DNA from: Ahaetulla prasina
Taxonomy: Eukaryota; Chordata; Lepidosauria; Squamata; Colubridae
Assembly (NCBI RefSeq): GCF_028640845.1
Contig: NC_080542.1
Coordinates: 148,179,298-148,243,297 of the forward strand
Direction: 5' to 3'
Length of the DNA: 64,000 bases
Numbering within the stretch: position 1 is the stretch's first letter; each line of letters opens with the position of its first letter. A program made the translations under genes and the position numbers. Below, piece by piece: positions 33,880-44,616 of the stretch. The notes under the pieces are model-generated. The model saw only the letters and a list, made by a program, of their open reading frames with translations. It searched no databases and had not been told where the DNA came from.

Positions 33880-34720
33880 CCCTACCCCACCCAGTTACCC
33901 ACTCTGGACCAGAGTCTGAGTGCGAAGACCTTTTGCAGGGATTCCCAGGTGTGCAAAGATTTTGGGAAGGGGAAAGAGGGGGGGGTTGTCTCTTGCAAAA
34001 TTCCAGTCGGGCATCCCCTCCACCGTGCCCGGCGGTGACAGAGCCAGGCAGCAGCGCCACCCCCAAGGGCTCCAGCAGACGGAGGGCAGGGCAGGGCAGG
34101 GCAAGGCGGGGCAGGGCCGGGGGGCGGGTAGGTATCCGGTTGGGAACTCCTTTTTCTCGGCGGGCAGCACCCAGAGCCGTTCAGACCCCGTCGCCGTCGC
34201 GCCAGCCGGAGCAGGACTAGCGGAGCAGCCTCAGCAGGTAAGGCGCCGACGGGCGCTCTGGTCCCTTCTGGCCGGAACGGCGGGGCAGCCCCTCCGCGAC
34301 CCTCACCCACTTTGCGCACCCCCATCCTTTGCAACCATCCCCGCGTTTTGCACGGAGGGGCGCGCTGCCCGGACTTGGGGCGCCGCCGTCCGTGCCCCGG
34401 AGATCGGGGGTCGCATTTGCAACCGGCTCTTCGCCGCTTATGTGGCGAAGGGCTTTTGTCCTCTTTGGGTCCCGAAGCGGAAAACGGGGCGAGGATTGAA
34501 ATGCATCCCGCGGCTAACCTCGGTGTTAGCCCCAAGAGCCCCGCTCTTCCCTCGCTCTTCCCTCGCGCCAGTTTCCAAAGAGGCCAACGCCGGAAAAAAT
34601 CTGGCATCGCTGGAGCCGAAACCCGGTCTCTCTATTCCGGTGGGGAGTCTTGCGTGGAAACGGATACGGCGCGTTCGCACGTGCAATTCCGCGGACCTCA
34701 CTTCGTACGTAAAAGGTCCT
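33880..34720 (+). promoter_or_regulatory. CpG island, likely promoter and noncoding first exon of the Myb/SANT gene
   Basis: Abrupt rise in GC and CpG density. A GC box (GGGGCGGG near 34120) and a G-quadruplex motif lie upstream of CCTCAGCAG|GTAAGG, a strong splice donor after 34237. The nearest plus-strand gene is the Myb/SANT gene, whose first coding exon starts at a good acceptor (40930). I infer that this is its 5' noncoding exon, leaving a 6.7-kb intron filled with L1 and BovB. A transcript would settle it. Confidence 0.6.
34084..34101 (+). promoter_or_regulatory. G-quadruplex motif in CpG island
   Basis: Four GGG runs separated by CA (GGGCAGGGCAGGGCAGGG), meeting the G3+N1-7 rule with uniform short loops, followed by more G runs to about 34130. 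Confidence 0.6.
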
Positions 34721-34825
34721 GGAGCGCGCGTGCATAAGCGCACTGACGCGCCTATCGTCCCTGTCATCGTATTTTTATATTATTCCTGTTTTCGTTTGAC
34801 AAATTGTAATAAAATAAAACTTTAA
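34712..34825 (+). mobile_element. L2-like LINE 3' UTR fragment
   Basis: 'GCGTGCATAAGCGCACTGA', 'CCTATCGTCCCTGTC' and ending 'AATAAAATAAAAC' match the 3' UTR of the LINE at 22025-22650. Confidence 0.6.
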
Positions 34826-35107
34826 AAATCAGCACGCATACGCCCGGAATGCGGGTCAGCGCTGCGTTACAGAATGGAGTTGTGGGGAAGAACTCTAGGA
34901 CCACAACACGAGAGATTCTGGTTGGTTTCTAATAAATTTCTCATCCTTTTTTCCTTTCATCATTACGCTTGCAAAAAGCCCGAGATGGGTTGGGGAAAAA
35001 ACTTCAAATAAAGCTTGAATTAAGCTGATGTAAAAAAGGAATATATGTTTTATGTCGATGTATAATATGTATTATTGTTATTTTTTGTTAAAAAATAAAT
35101 ATACATA

Positions 35108-35530
35108 TATTTGTTTTCTGAGGCTTTCACGGGTGTTTGTATGTAGGTCTTTGGTTGTTTCGGGTTTTCTCCCGTGTAAAATTGGAAGTGTCGCCAAGAC
35201 ACTTCCAATATCGCATATATATATATATATGTATGTATGTATGTATGTATGCATGCATGCATGCGTGCGTGCATGTGTGTGTGTGTGTTTTCGGAGGTTT
35301 CACGGGTGTTTGTATGTAGGTCTTTGGTTATTTGGGTATTCTCCCGCGTAAAATTTTATGCAGGTATTCTCCGAATACCAGAACCCGAATAACCAAAGAC
35401 CTACATATATGTGTGTGTGTGTGTGTGTATATATGGTCTTGGCATTTTCAGGTCTTTTCCCGTGTAAGGTTGAGAGTATCTTGGTGACGTTTCGACAACG
35501 TCTCGCTCATCATCTTCAACTTCATTATAT
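35108..35530. repeat. palindromic repeat copies with TA, TATG and GT microsatellites
   Basis: Three copies of the 'CACGGGTGTTTGTATGTAGG' segment, or a relative, are separated by (TA)n, (TATG)n, (TGCA)n and (GT)n. Related to 23935-24175 and 26297-26490. Confidence 0.6.
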
Positions 35531-35844
35531 ATATATATGTATATAAATTTAAAATACTTTAATTTTATATTGGATACTTCAAAGTTTTGAGGCACGCAAT
35601 CTAAAATTTTCAGTAAGAAGCCAAACAATTAAAATCATTTCATGATTTTGGGAGGGAAAAAAAAGAGTCAAACTGTCCAAAACATTGTTTTCTAATGCAA
35701 TTTTTTAACCTTAGGGAGTTTGGGAGATGTATGGACTACAAATCCCAGAATCCGCCTGGCTGGGGGAGGATTCTGGGCATTGAAGTCCACATATCTCCAA
35801 GCTGGATAACCAGCACCATCCTAACAGCAAACAATAGAACATCA

Positions 35845-36110
35845 TTTGTTAAGCCAAGCGTTCGTTAAGTCAGTCGCCCCCAATTTTATGACTTTCTGCC
35901 ATGGTTGTTCAGCGAATCATGCGGTCGTGAAATGAATCTGGCTTTGCTTGTCAAAAGCCAGGTGGGAAGGTTGCAAACGGCAATCATGTGACCCCAGGAC
36001 GCTGCAACCGTTATAAGTGCAAGAATCAGTCTTGAGACACTTATTTTCAGTGCTGTAACTTTGAACAGTTACTAAATGAATTTCCTTGTAAATCAAGGAC
36101 TACCTGTACA
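35845..36110 (-). mobile_element. Tigger-like MITE fragment
   Basis: Modules 'TTAAGTCAGTCGCCCC', 'CAATCATGTGACCCCAGGA' and the end 'AAATCAAGGACTACCTGTA'. Confidence 0.65.
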
Positions 36111-36324
36111 TTGGTTTTTAAGCCTTAGCAGGTGAGGCTCAATACGCCCCCCCTCCCCCTCCTAACCAGAGATTGTTCAGCTGCCTTAGACTACCGTTCT
36201 CAAAGTCCCATGGATTAGGAGAATTCTCTTTAGAAGGGACCCTAGAGGTCATCTAGGCTGACCCCTTGCTCATTACTTTCTCTAGCCTTAACCTTTTTGC
36301 TTGGAAATCTTAGGCCCTAAAATA

Positions 36325-37195
36325 ATCTAGTTAAGGACTGTATGATAAAATGGGCACAAAATATACAGGAACCAATAATGATCGAAGCTTGGGAGAAAAT
36401 TTGGGTGAGAAATGTTAAATTTACACAAGCACAAAATTTAAGAGAAAATTTCTACAAAATGTTTTATAGATGGCATCTAGATCCTAAAAAATTAGCCTGT
36501 ATGTATCCGAATTTGCAAGCTAAATGTTGGAGATGTGACTGTGATGATGCTACTTATTATCATATATGGTGGACTTGTAAAAAAATCAAACCATTTTGGA
36601 TAAGAATTTGGTGGATTATGCAAAATATTTTGGAAAAGAAGATAAAGTTTACTCCATAATTGTTTTTACTGGGTATAATTTCGGATTGTACGATAATAGA
36701 GAGTAAATTGATTTTAAATTTAATATCAGCAGCCAGACTATTGGTAGCGCAATATTGGAAGAAGGAACATCTGCCTACGATTGAAGAATGGATATTAAAA
36801 GTTGCAAATTTAGCAGAGATGGCAAAAATTTCAGCATATTTGAAAGACTGTTCACAAGAAAGATATATAGTGGAATGGAGAAGATGGATTGACTATATTC
36901 AAAATAAATATCAGACCAAGAAATATCAAATAGTTTTCAAATGAACAGACTGCAAGAATTATATTTATATTTCTCTTTATGTAAAAGGAGAGTTAAGGTC
37001 CTAGGGGAGGATGAGAGTTTATGGATAGTTAGCATAAGTTTAGCTTATGATTGTTAGATGTTTGTTATACCCTGTATTTTGCTCTGGGAAGTCTTGGAGG
37101 GGGGATTTGGGAAAAGAGGGGAAGGGGGGAGTTTGGGGGAGGGGGAAGGAGGGGAAATATTTGTTAAAATTTTGTAAAACTTTTTTAATTAAAAA
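36325..37195 (+). mobile_element. L1 LINE, ORF2 C-terminal part
   Basis: The plus strand encodes KMFYRWHLDPKKLACMYP and a cysteine-rich segment CWRCDCDDATYYHIWWTC, typical of the L1 ORF2 C-terminus. After a stop at 36657-36659 the same frame continues (36660-36944) with HLPTIEEWILKVANLAEMAK. It ends in a G-rich 3' UTR and an A-rich tail (TTTTTTAATTAAAAAAAA). A dead, 5'-truncated copy. Confidence 0.85.
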
Positions 37196-37327
37196 AAATA
37201 ATCTTTTTAGAGGCAGGATTTTTTATTTTTTGGCTAGGGTGCCCCAGATGGTTGTGGTTTTTTTTAACAGTTATAAGTAGTCCTCGACTTACAACCACAA
37301 TCAGCCAGGAACTTCCATCCCTCAATG

Positions 37328-40300
37328 ATGTATGTTGTTGTTAGTTGTGAAGTCGTGTCCGACCCATCGCGACCCCATGGACAACGTTCCTCCAGGCTTT
37401 CCTGTCCTCTACCATCCTCTGGAGTCCATTTAAGCTCACACTGACTGCTTCCATGACTCCATCCAGCCACCTCATTCTCTGTCGTCCCCTTCTTCTTTTG
37501 CCCTCCATCTTTCCCAGCATTAGGCTCTTCTCCAGGGAGTCCTTCCTTCTCATTAGGTGGCCAAAGGATTTGAGTTTCCTCTTCAGGATCTGGCCTTCTA
37601 AAGAGCAGTCAGGGTTGATCTCCTCTAGGACTGACTTGTTTGTTCGCCTTGCAGTCCAAGGGACTCACAGGAGTCTTCTCCAGCACCAGAGTTCAAAGGC
37701 CTCCATTCTTTGGCGATCAGCCTTCCTTATGGTCCAACTTTCACAGCCATCCATTGCAACTGGGAAAACCAGGACTATACGCACTTTTGTTGGCAGGGTG
37801 ATGGCTCTGCTTTTTACTATGCTGTCTAAATTTGCCATTTTCCTCCCTAGGATCAAGCCTCTTTTAATTTCTTGGCTGCAGTCCCCATCTGCGGTGATCT
37901 TGGAGCCCAGGAAAATAAAATCTGTCACTACCTCCATTTCTTCCCCATCTATCTGCCAGGAATTGAGAAGGCCAGATGCCATGATCTTAGTTTTCTTAAT
38001 GTTGAGTTTCAAGCCAACTTGTGCACTCTCCTCCTTCACCTGCATCAAGAGGCTTTTTAGTTCCTCATCACTTTCTGCCATTAGAATGGTATCATCTGCA
38101 TATCTGAGATTGCTGATATTTCTCCCGGCAATCTTAATTCCAACTTTTGATTCATCCAGCCCCGCCTTTCTCATGATGTGCTCTGCATATAAGTTAAATA
38201 GGCAGGGTGACAGTATACAGTCTTGCCGGATTCCTTTCCCAATTTTGAACCAATCAGTGGTTCCGTGTCCAGTTCTCACTGTTGCTTCTTGATCCGCATA
38301 CAGGTTTCTCAAATAAAATGGTCTGGTACACCCATCTCTTTAAGAACTTGCCACAATTGGTTGTGATCCACACAATCAAAGGCTTTAGCATAGTCAATGA
38401 AGCAGAAGTAGATGTTTTTCTGGAACTCCCTAGCTTTCTCCATGATCCAGCATATGTTGGCAATTTGATCTCCCCTGCCTCTACGAAATCCTGCCTGTAC
38501 TTCTGGTAGTTCTCGATCCACATACTGCTGGAGCCTAGCTTGTAGGATTTTAAGCATAACTTTACTAGTATGTGAAATGAGTGCAATGGTGCGATAGTTT
38601 GAACATTCTTTGGCATTGCCTTTCTTTGGAATTGGAATGTAAACTGACCTTTTCCAATCCTGTGGTCACTGCTGAGTTTTCCAAATTTGCTTGCAAATTG
38701 GGTATAGCACTTTTACTGCGTTGTCTTTTTAAGATTTTGAATAGCTCAGCTGCAATACTGTCTCCTCCAGTAGCTTTGTTGTTGCTCAGATTTCCTAAAG
38801 CCCATTTGACTTCACATTCTAGGATGTCTGGCTCAAGGTTAGTGACCACCTCATGGTGGTTTTCAGAGATGATAAGCTCGTTCTTGTATAGTCTTCTGTG
38901 TGATTTTGCCACCTCTTCTTAATCTTTTCTGCCTCTGTTAGGTCCCTGCTATTGTGGTCCTTTATCATGCGCATCTTTGCAAGAAATGTTCCCTTCATAT
39001 CTCCAATTTTCTTGAAGAGAAGAGTCCTCCCTATTCTATTGTTTTTTTCTATTTCTTTGCACTGTTGATTTAAGAATGTATTCTTATCTCTTCTAGCTAT
39101 TCTCTGGAATTCTGCATCCAACTTTCTTTTTCCTTGCCTTTTTCTTTTTCCTTGCCTTTCGCTTCCCTTCTTTCCTCAGCTATTTGCAAAGCTTCCTCAG
39201 ATAGCCTCAGATAGCCTTCTTGCCTTTCTTTTTCTTTGGGATGGTTTTAGTTGCTACCTCTTGTACAATGTTCTTCAGGCACTCTGTCTATCAGATCTAA
39301 TTCCTTAAATCTATTTGTCACCTCTACTGTATATTCATCAGGGATATGATTTAGTTCATACCTGAGTAGCCTGGTGCTTTCCCCTACTTTCTTTAGTTTA
39401 AGCCTAAATTTTGCAAGAAGAAGCTCATGATCTGAGCCACAGTCAGCTCCTGGTCTTGTTTTTACTGACTGTATAGAGCTTCTCCATCTTTGGCTGCAGA
39501 GCACCTAGTCAATCTGATTCTGTGTTGACCATCTGGTGATGTCCATGTGTAGAGTCGTCTCTTGGGTTGTTGGAAAAGAGGGTTTGCTATGACCATCATA
39601 TTATCTTGACATAATTCTATCAGCCTGTGCCCTGCTTCATTTTCTACTCCAAGGCCAAACTTGCCTGTTATTCCGGTTATCTTTTAGCTTCCTACTTTAG
39701 CATTCCAATTCCCCATGATGATAAGGACATCATTTCTTGGTGTTAATTCTATAAGGTTCTGTAGGGCTTCATAGAACCGGTCAATTTTATCTTCTTCAGC
39801 ACCAGTAGTTGGGGCATAGACTTGAACTACTGTGATATTGAATGGTTTGCCTTGGATTCGAACTGAGATCATCCTGTCATTTTGAGGATTGTGTCCCAGT
39901 ATTGCTTTTCCTAGTCTTTTATTGATTATGAAGGCCACTCCATTTCTTCTGAGGAATTCTTGCCCGCAGTAGTATACCTGATGGTCATCTGAATTAAATT
40001 CGCCCATTCCTGTCCACTTTAGTTCGCTGATTCCTAAGATGTCGATGTTCAGTCTTGTCATCTCTTGTTTGACCATGTCCAGCTTGCCTTGATTCATGGA
40101 TCTTACATTCCAGGTTCCTATGGAGAAAAAAATCTTTACAGCATCGGACTTTCCTTTCAGCACCAGATACATCCACAGCTGAGCGTCCTTTCGGCTTTGG
40201 CCCAGTTGCTTCATTCTTTCTGGCTCTACTAGTACTAGCCCTCCGCTCTTCCCCAGTAGCATATTGGACACCTTCCGACCTGAGGGGTTCATCTTCCGGC

Positions 40301-40540
40301 GTCATATCTTTTTTTCCTTTTTATACTGTCCATGGGGTTTTCATGGCAAAGATCCTGGAGTGGGTTGCCATTTCCATCTCCAGTGGATCACGTTTTGCCA
40401 GAACTCTCCGCTATGACCTGTCCGTCTTGGGTGTCTCTGCACAGCGTAGCTCATAGCTTCATTGAGCTACGGGAGCCCCTTCGCCACGACAAGGCAGTAA
40501 TCCATGAAGGAGCCATGACGCATAAGTAACCCTTGACATA
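37328..40540 (-). mobile_element. BovB (RTE-clade) LINE, nearly full length, degenerate
   Basis: About 3.2 kb on the minus strand. The APE endonuclease domain is at 40292-39684 (SIGTWNVRSMNQGKLD, QVYAPTTGAEEDKIDRFYE). The reverse transcriptase follows in several frames between about 39500 and 37665, with FCFIDYAKAFDCVDH, GIRQDCILSPCLFNLYAEH and the catalytic LRYADDTILMAES. The C-terminus (MRRKDSLEKSLMLGKMEGKR...) is at 37553-37341. Multiple frameshifts and stops make it inactive. BovB is known to be widespread in squamates and to have moved horizontally between squamates and ruminants. It also mobilises the Sauria SINE, of which a copy lies at 59541. Confidence 0.93.
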
Positions 40541-40544
40541 CGGC

Positions 40545-40870
40545 CACAATCCAGCCTGAAATTTCCATAGCTAAGCAAGGCGGTTGTTATGTGAGCTTTG
40601 CCCCGTTTTACAACCTTTTTTGATACCATTGTTAAGCGAATAACAGCAGTTAAGTGAATTATGCGGTCATTAAGCGGATCCGGTTTTCCCCTTATTTGTT
40701 AGAAGGCCCCGGGACATGCAATTATCGTAAGTACATGCCAGCAGCCAGGATCTGAATATGGATCCCATGGCCCTGCAGGCTGTTACGGTGGTCTAAAACT
40801 GCTCCTAAGTCACTTTTCAGGGCCTTTGTAAGTTCAAACGGTCACTAAATGATCATTTGCAATGCAGACA
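40545..40870 (-). mobile_element. Tigger-like MITE fragment
   Basis: Diverged modules in reverse order: 'TTGTTATGTGAGCTTTGCCC', 'GTTAAGTGAATTATGCGG', 'TTCAAACGGTCACTAAATGA'. Confidence 0.55.
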
Positions 40871-40929
40871 AAATGTTTTTGAAAGTTTGTAATTCTTTTT
40901 CCTTTTTCTTTCTCTGTGCCTTTCACTAG

Positions 40930-41578
40930 ATATCCTGGATATAACACCGCACAAACTTAGACCACAACTTTAGTCGTCCCACTAGCCAGAAAAGACCCCA
41001 CGGGCCTTCGGACCCATAGGGTGGTCCAAGCCTGACCCCCACCAGCCACCCCATCTTTCCCCCCATCTAAATTTTCACAGTCCTCCTGCACCTCGTTTCG
41101 GCCCGAGACACCATGTTGCCCTCGGCCGCTGCGAGAAATCAATGGAGCGTCCAGTTTGACCCTCTCCCGTCCACTTCATCCATGGCACCCCTGACCGCTG
41201 TTCCTGGACGCAGAAGAAAAGCGAACTTCTCCACCGATGAGATGGAAGCCCTGGTCTGGAATGTAGTCAAGCATTTTAACGCCTTGTACGGTCCTGACGA
41301 CATACGGGCGCACCCCCTACGCCGCAGGCAGCTTTGGACCCGGATTCAAACCCGCGTCAACCTTCTCAGCTACACCGAGCGCTCGATCGAAGATCTGAAG
41401 CACAAATGGCGGGATCTACGCCTGGACGTCAAGAAGAAACTCTCCGGCAAGAAGCCCCTGTCCGCCCAGGAGGCTGGAAACCCCCCACAACCACGGTTGA
41501 CAGCTCTGGAGAAGATGGTGGCTTCCACGTTCGTTCAGTCCACCCATGATCCGGAACCGGAGATCATCCTGGTCCTCA
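40930..41578 (+). CDS. Myb/SANT gene, first coding exon
   Basis: The acceptor TGCCTTTCACTAG precedes 40930. The ATG at 41113 has an A at -3 (ACACCATG). It encodes 155 codons plus one base, including the whole DNA-binding domain, before donor GTGAGT. Confidence 0.8.
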
Positions 41579-44375
41579 GTGAGTGGGGAATAGAGTTGGA
41601 AGGGAACTTGGAGGTCTTCTAGTCCTGCCCAGGCAGAAAACCCTACCCCACTTATTTGGGCCTTAAGAATAGTGGGGGGGGCTCCATTTCAGGGTGATTG
41701 CGGGACAATCCGAAGGGCCTCCCAGAATTCTCAGTCAGCATCTGGCCTGGGGGATTCTGGGAGTTGAAGTCCACACCTCTCCAAGCTGCCGAAGTTGTGA
41801 AACTAGGATCCAGATAGTTAAGGACTCAAATCTCACTTTTTTGGGTGAAGGGCAGCTTCTTTTGCATTGTGTGTGAGTCTGTGTGTGTATTGTGTTATGT
41901 TGTGGTGTGTTGTGTGTGTGTCCCTTCGTAAGAACTTGGAGGCAGCTCCTCTGAGTTAAAGAGGAGGTGGGGAAGCTCAGGCTGTCCCCCCCCCCCCGCT
42001 TCCCGCCCCGGGAGAAATTGCCCTGTCTCTGCAGCATTGGTCATGTGACTGAGTGGGCGTGGCCAACTTGATGTCACTCACAGCAAGGTTCCGCCCCACC
42101 TTGCCCTGATTGACTTCAAGTTGGCCACGCCCACTCAGTCACATAACTACCAAGCCACACCCACCAAATAAACCACGGCCACAGAACCGGTAGTAAAAAA
42201 AAATTGGAACCCACCCATAGATACCCCAAAAATCACAAACACAGGTTTGGGCACATGCGGGCTGCAACCAGCCACCCTGGTATTTATATCCACGCCAACG
42301 GGCAGCTGTCCACTCTGCCAGAAATGGAGGGGCTCATTGGACCCCACCTGGACGTCCAGAGTCCAGACCTGTCACTAACTGGAGACTACAGCAGAGGCGA
42401 AGAGCGGAGCAGCTCTGGTGAGTCCTCCAAGGCAACTGGACGCTGCCTAGACTGTCCACCAGTGAAGCGAGGCTGCTGTTCTAGGACCGTAGCGTTTGAA
42501 GGGGACCTCAGAGTTCATCTAGTCCAGCGGTCCCCAATTTTTGTGGCTTGGCAGCCTGGCTCGGGGTGGGGGATGGGGTGGGGAAGGAACAGGGCCACTT
42601 GAGTGGTGGTCTGGCGCACCCCTGCCTGCAGATCAACTCACACAAACGGTGAGCAGATGTGTGCATGTCTGCGCCAGTTGGCCACTCATGCGCATGGAGC
42701 TGCGTAGCCACTCATGCAGCCCAGTTCCTGATAGGCTGCAGCCCACTAGCGGTCTGAGGGTTGTGGAGCCCTAATCTAGTCCAACCCTCTGCTTAGTGCA
42801 GGCTCTGTGCTGGGCTCAAGCCCCCTTCTCTTTTTCATCTGCCTCCCCACTGTATCTGCCACAGAGACCTCCGTTAAAGAGATGACCACGACCTACTTAC
42901 AGGCAGTCCTTGACTTACATCCGTTTGTTTAGCGATCATTCAAAGTTACGCTCAGAGAGCTTAAGACCAAGTAGAGAGGTTTAATTTACTTATTCGTGAA
43001 ACACCTTTATTATTATTTTGACAACAAACTTCCAGGTGGTGAACAAATCCAATACAACTTACTCCTCTGATTTCCCCCACAACAACAGCCCTGTGAGGTG
43101 GGTTGGCTGAGATAGAGTGATGGGCGCAGAGTCACCTAGTCAGGTGGGACTAGAATTTACCATCTCCTGGTGACTGGCTCTTGTCACACATCTGCTTTCA
43201 TGCTTAAGGTGGGATTCGAACTCACTATCTCCCGGTGATTGGCTGAAACTCACCCAGCCCACTTTCATGCCTAAAGTGGGACTAGAACTCACCATCTCCT
43301 GGGATGGGAACCACAGGTCAACCTTGTTTCCTTCTCTCTTCCAGCTGACTATGATCCAGAGCTCCAGATTCCCGAAACGTCAACTGCCTCACCCCCAGTG
43401 AAAAATTGCTCCCTGGGTTCCTATACTTCTGAAGAGGGGGAAGCCGAAGGCCCGGATGGGGATGTGAGTTTTAATCTGCAGCTCCCGGAGGAAGACCTGA
43501 AGTTCTCCAACCAGCAGCCAGTGATCCTCCATGCCTGGAGTTCACAGGGATTGCCTGCATTCGAGCCGGAGGACATGCTTACTCGGGCAGGTGGTCACTC
43601 TAAGTGCAGTCCTAACGGAGGTGCTGACCTTCCACTTCTGGCACCCCAGACGGAGGAGGAAGAGTCAGAGCCCCCCAGAACTGAGCAAGGCTCCTGCCCA
43701 CAGGGACCGATGGGCCCAGCATGGGAGAAGCAGCCGTATGAAGATCAGCAGCCGAAGCCGTCTGTCCCTCTGCTCAGCACAAGGACTCTAATGGAGGAGT
43801 CCCTGCCTCCTGTATCGCCTTGTGTAGAGAGGGTTTCTCCTTCGCACTCCTTGCCACGGGGAATTGGGGGCTTCCGCCCATGGGAGAACCGCCAAGAACT
43901 TTGCAGGACCACCCTCCATCGCTTAATGGAGATGGAAGACCAGCTGAACCAGCTCTACCACCATGAGTTAGCTGTGTGGCAAGAGGAACGAGCGCAGCAA
44001 CGGGAGGTGCATGTTAGAGACAGGGACCTCCAGCTGCAGCTCCTGGCTGTCCTCATCGAGATCCGCGACGAGGTGCGGTGTTTGCGGCAGGAACAGGCAG
44101 CTTCCCGCCAGGACCGTGCGTCACAAACCGGCGCGGAGCTCATCTTGCCTTACCTGTATCGAAAACCTGAGGCGTCACTTCCCAAGCCGTCGTCTGAACA
44201 CGTCCCACTGTTCTACCCCAGCGAAACCGAATCATGCCTCCCGGGACCATCTTTCCTGAATGGTGGGCGGGGAGAGAGCGATATTGGGTTCAGAAGTCCT
44301 CAGGGTATCGCCCAGCGGGGCAGGGGGGCGTCCCCGAGGGTCCGCGTCTCATCACAAAAGGTTGTCAGTGAGTAA
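40930..44375 (+). CDS. Myb/SANT-like DNA-binding protein with C-terminal coiled coil
   Basis: The first coding exon (40930-41578, ATG at 41113) and the last (43345-44375) join in phase 1 at TCA|GTGAGT and TTCCAG|CT, giving about 498 residues. Residues about 38-112 form a Myb/SANT-like trihelix domain: basic RRRKANF start, tryptophans 49, 75 and 99, and a basic DLRLDVKKKL end. The family includes NAIF1-, MYPOP- and MSANTD-type proteins, some derived from Harbinger-transposon Myb-like proteins. The last exon is acidic and Pro/Ser-rich, then has a coiled coil (MEMEDQLNQLY ... IRDEVRCLRQEQ). A small extra exon (about 42306-42417) is possible. The stop lies in a phase-1 GTGAGT sequence, so a further exon cannot be excluded. 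No closer assignment is made. Confidence 0.8.
42060..42235. repeat. interspersed repeat fragment with internal inverted repeat
   Basis: 'GACTGAGTGGGCGTGGCCAA' near 42049 is mirrored by 'TTGGCCACGCCCACTCAGTC' near 42121. Nonautonomous element of unknown class in the Myb/SANT gene intron. Confidence 0.6.
42306..42417 (+). CDS. possible internal exon of Myb/SANT gene
   Basis: Open frame LSTLPEMEGLIGPHLDVQSP... ending at a good donor TCTG|GTGAGT in phase 1, which fits the next exon. The putative acceptor GGGCAG gives phase 0, which does not fit the preceding phase-1 exon, and upstream sequence is repeat-derived. It may be an alternative first exon or chance. Confidence 0.4.
42525..42773. mobile_element. 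hAT-type element with 8-bp target-site duplication in a CR1 tail
   Basis: Left end CAGCGGTCCCCAATTTTTGT; right end GGGTTGTGGAGCCCTA. Flanked by ATCTAGTC at 42517-42524 and 42774-42781. The duplicated bases belong to the CR1 3'-end phrase 'TCATCTAGTCCAACC', so it inserted into a CR1 fragment. Confidence 0.82.
43015..43310 (+). repeat. ACAACCCTGTGAGG-family repeat with three ~60-bp units
   Basis: Contains 'CAACAGCCCTGTGAGGTGGG' and then three diverged copies of the unit that forms the minisatellite at 22921-23490 ('TCATGCCTAAAGTGGGACTA', 'ACCATCTCCTGGTGACTGGC'). Confidence 0.7.
43345..44375 (+). CDS. Myb/SANT gene, last recognised coding exon
   Basis: Acceptor CTCTCTTCCAG. 342 codons, then TAA. 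Begins DYDPELQIPETSTASPP; the coiled-coil region is about 43900-44110. No AATAAA is seen before the repeat at 44617, so the true 3' end is unclear. Confidence 0.78.
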
Positions 44376-44616
44376 CAGATAGGTGGGATGAGCATTTGCA
44401 AAGCCCAAGACTAACGGACATGCCATGTGTGAGGACATGCCACGTGCCCTGAACACTCAGCGAGCGTGAAAATCATGGGGGTCTGTTTTCTCGCACAAGT
44501 CTAACAACCCCAGAACACATGGTGTGAATGTCTTGCGCTTTCTTGATAACATGGGATGAATTAGTATGCGTGGCGATCGATGTATGACCTCCGTGCAGGT
44601 GAGCATGTGCTGTGTA

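Noticed and set aside
33507..34825. Overlapping 237- to 301-codon frames on both strands through the CpG island
   Set aside because: GC-rich sequence lacks stops; no domain, and a strong splice donor and noncoding-exon interpretation fit better.
37453..38292. 279-codon plus-strand frame
   Set aside because: Complement of the BovB reverse-transcriptase region on the minus strand.
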